IMG/VR virus record: IMGVR_UViG_3300029911_000153
Span: 1-22,236 of that record
Length of the DNA: 22,236 nucleotides
From: a virus
Reading direction: 5' to 3' (one strand)
Below are positions 21,773 to 22,236 of the stretch, one piece after another. The translations under genes and the position numbers were made by a program. Position 1 is the stretch's first letter. The number at the start of each line of letters is the position of its first letter. A model generated the notes under the pieces. It was given only the letters and a program-made list of their open reading frames with translations, was not told the origin of the DNA and did no database searches.

Positions 21773-22144
21773 ATGCTTGAACATAAAGACTTAAGTGTTT
21801 TCACGCGGGCCTATGTTGATGCGATCTTCTTCACCGATGCAGGGCCGGACGCTGACGAGGCCATACAAGGTAAGGCGTTTCCTGACTTCGCCCCCGAGAC
21901 GGTCGATAAGATCGTGTCCGACTGCGCATGCTTCGAACTGGTCAACAAAGCCTTGCTTGATCAAGCGGGCACATGTGACCAGAACGGCCACGACTTTTGG
22001 TTAACTCGCAACTATCACGGCGCGGGCTTTTGGGATAGGGACTATACCCTAGAGGTTGGCGAAGCCCTGACAAAGGCGGCGGAAGCATTCGGGCAACTGT
22101 CGCTTGTTTTGGGCAATAACGGTAAACTTTATCTTGAAGGCTAA
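21773..22144 (+). CDS. Conserved phage protein of unknown function (GHDFWLTRN family)
   Basis: This 123-residue protein has GAGGG 7 bases before the ATG. The C-terminal half contains NGHDFWLTRNYHGAGFWDRD (residues 70-89) followed by LTKAAEAFG, a motif found in small phage and bacterial proteins of unknown role, often next to other early genes. The N-terminal half reads YVDAIFFTDAGPDADE and ETVDKIVSDCACFELV. Gap to the preceding gene is 3 bases, so the two are likely co-translated. Confidence 0.74.
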   Translation: MLEHKDLSVFTRAYVDAIFFTDAGPDADEAIQGKAFPDFAPETVDKIVSDCACFELVNKALLDQAGTCDQNGHDFWLTRNYHGAGFWDRDYTLEVGEALTKAAEAFGQLSLVLGNNGKLYLEG

Positions 22145-22148
22145 AACC

Positions 22149-22236
22149 ATGAAAACCCAATACACAGCTAACGAAAACGCCCTACGCGATGCCCTTATAA
22201 GGCTCTTAAAGTCTGATACGGAAGGTATGTTTCCTT
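22149..22236 (+). CDS. Start of an early gene, partial (C-terminus off the right edge)
   Basis: An ATG with GAAGG 8 bases upstream, 4 bases after the preceding stop, opens a frame running past the window edge. The visible 29 residues begin KTQYTANENALRDALIRLLK, a helical charged start. Too little is present to name it. Confidence 0.5.
   Translation, partial: MKTQYTANENALRDALIRLLKSDTEGMFP

Noticed and set aside
1-22236. tRNA genes, CRISPR arrays, insertion sequences, integrase and att sites
   Set aside because: None was recognised by eye on either strand. The only regularly spaced repeats are the 20-bp iterons, which are too few and too diverged for CRISPR.

Overview
The window is part of the genome of a tailed, double-stranded DNA bacteriophage of podovirus-like make-up. 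The signs are a terminase, portal, scaffold and N4-gp56-type major capsid order, a P22-like head-to-tail adaptor and tail protein, no tape-measure or sheath gene, and large low-complexity proteins of the internal (ejection) type. Base composition is near 50% GC in the late genes. The host is not identifiable. A Sec-type signal peptide and the lysis gene style suggest a Gram-negative bacterium. No integrase, polymerase or replication gene lies in the window, so lifestyle is undetermined.

Layout. Bases 1-18828 are one leftward (minus-strand) late block, read from right to left: two small structural-type proteins, a 628-residue fibre-like protein with a signal peptide, three small proteins around a perfect 55-bp direct repeat, a KTSC-domain protein, terminase large subunit, portal, scaffold, major capsid protein, a strong terminator, three small virion-type genes, head-tail adaptor, a 679-residue tail protein, a tail-collar fibre, a lysis group (TM protein, lysozyme-like protein, two more small membrane-associated proteins), a GNAT-like protein, and two ejection-type proteins, the last running off the left edge. 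Genes are packed with ATGA/TAATG-type overlaps or gaps under about 40 bp. Bases 18829-20060 are a divergent control region. From 20061 to the right end runs a rightward early block: a ribbon-helix-helix-like protein, a Cro/YdaS-like helix-turn-helix protein, another small HTH-like protein, and several short conserved phage proteins of unknown function.

Regulation. The most interesting signal is a repeated box, GCA(A/T)AGTG, often followed at exactly 6 bp by a TATAAT-like hexamer. It sits upstream of the early regulators, a second early operon, the late block and the scaffold/capsid unit, on whichever strand is transcribed. The control region also holds three tandem 20-bp repeats flanked by inverted copies of the box, and a perfect 14-bp palindrome with a further inverted repeat just before the first regulator. 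The scaffold and capsid genes look like a separate transcription unit with their own promoter and terminator. All functional statements rest on reading the sequence and on recalled family features; no search was run.
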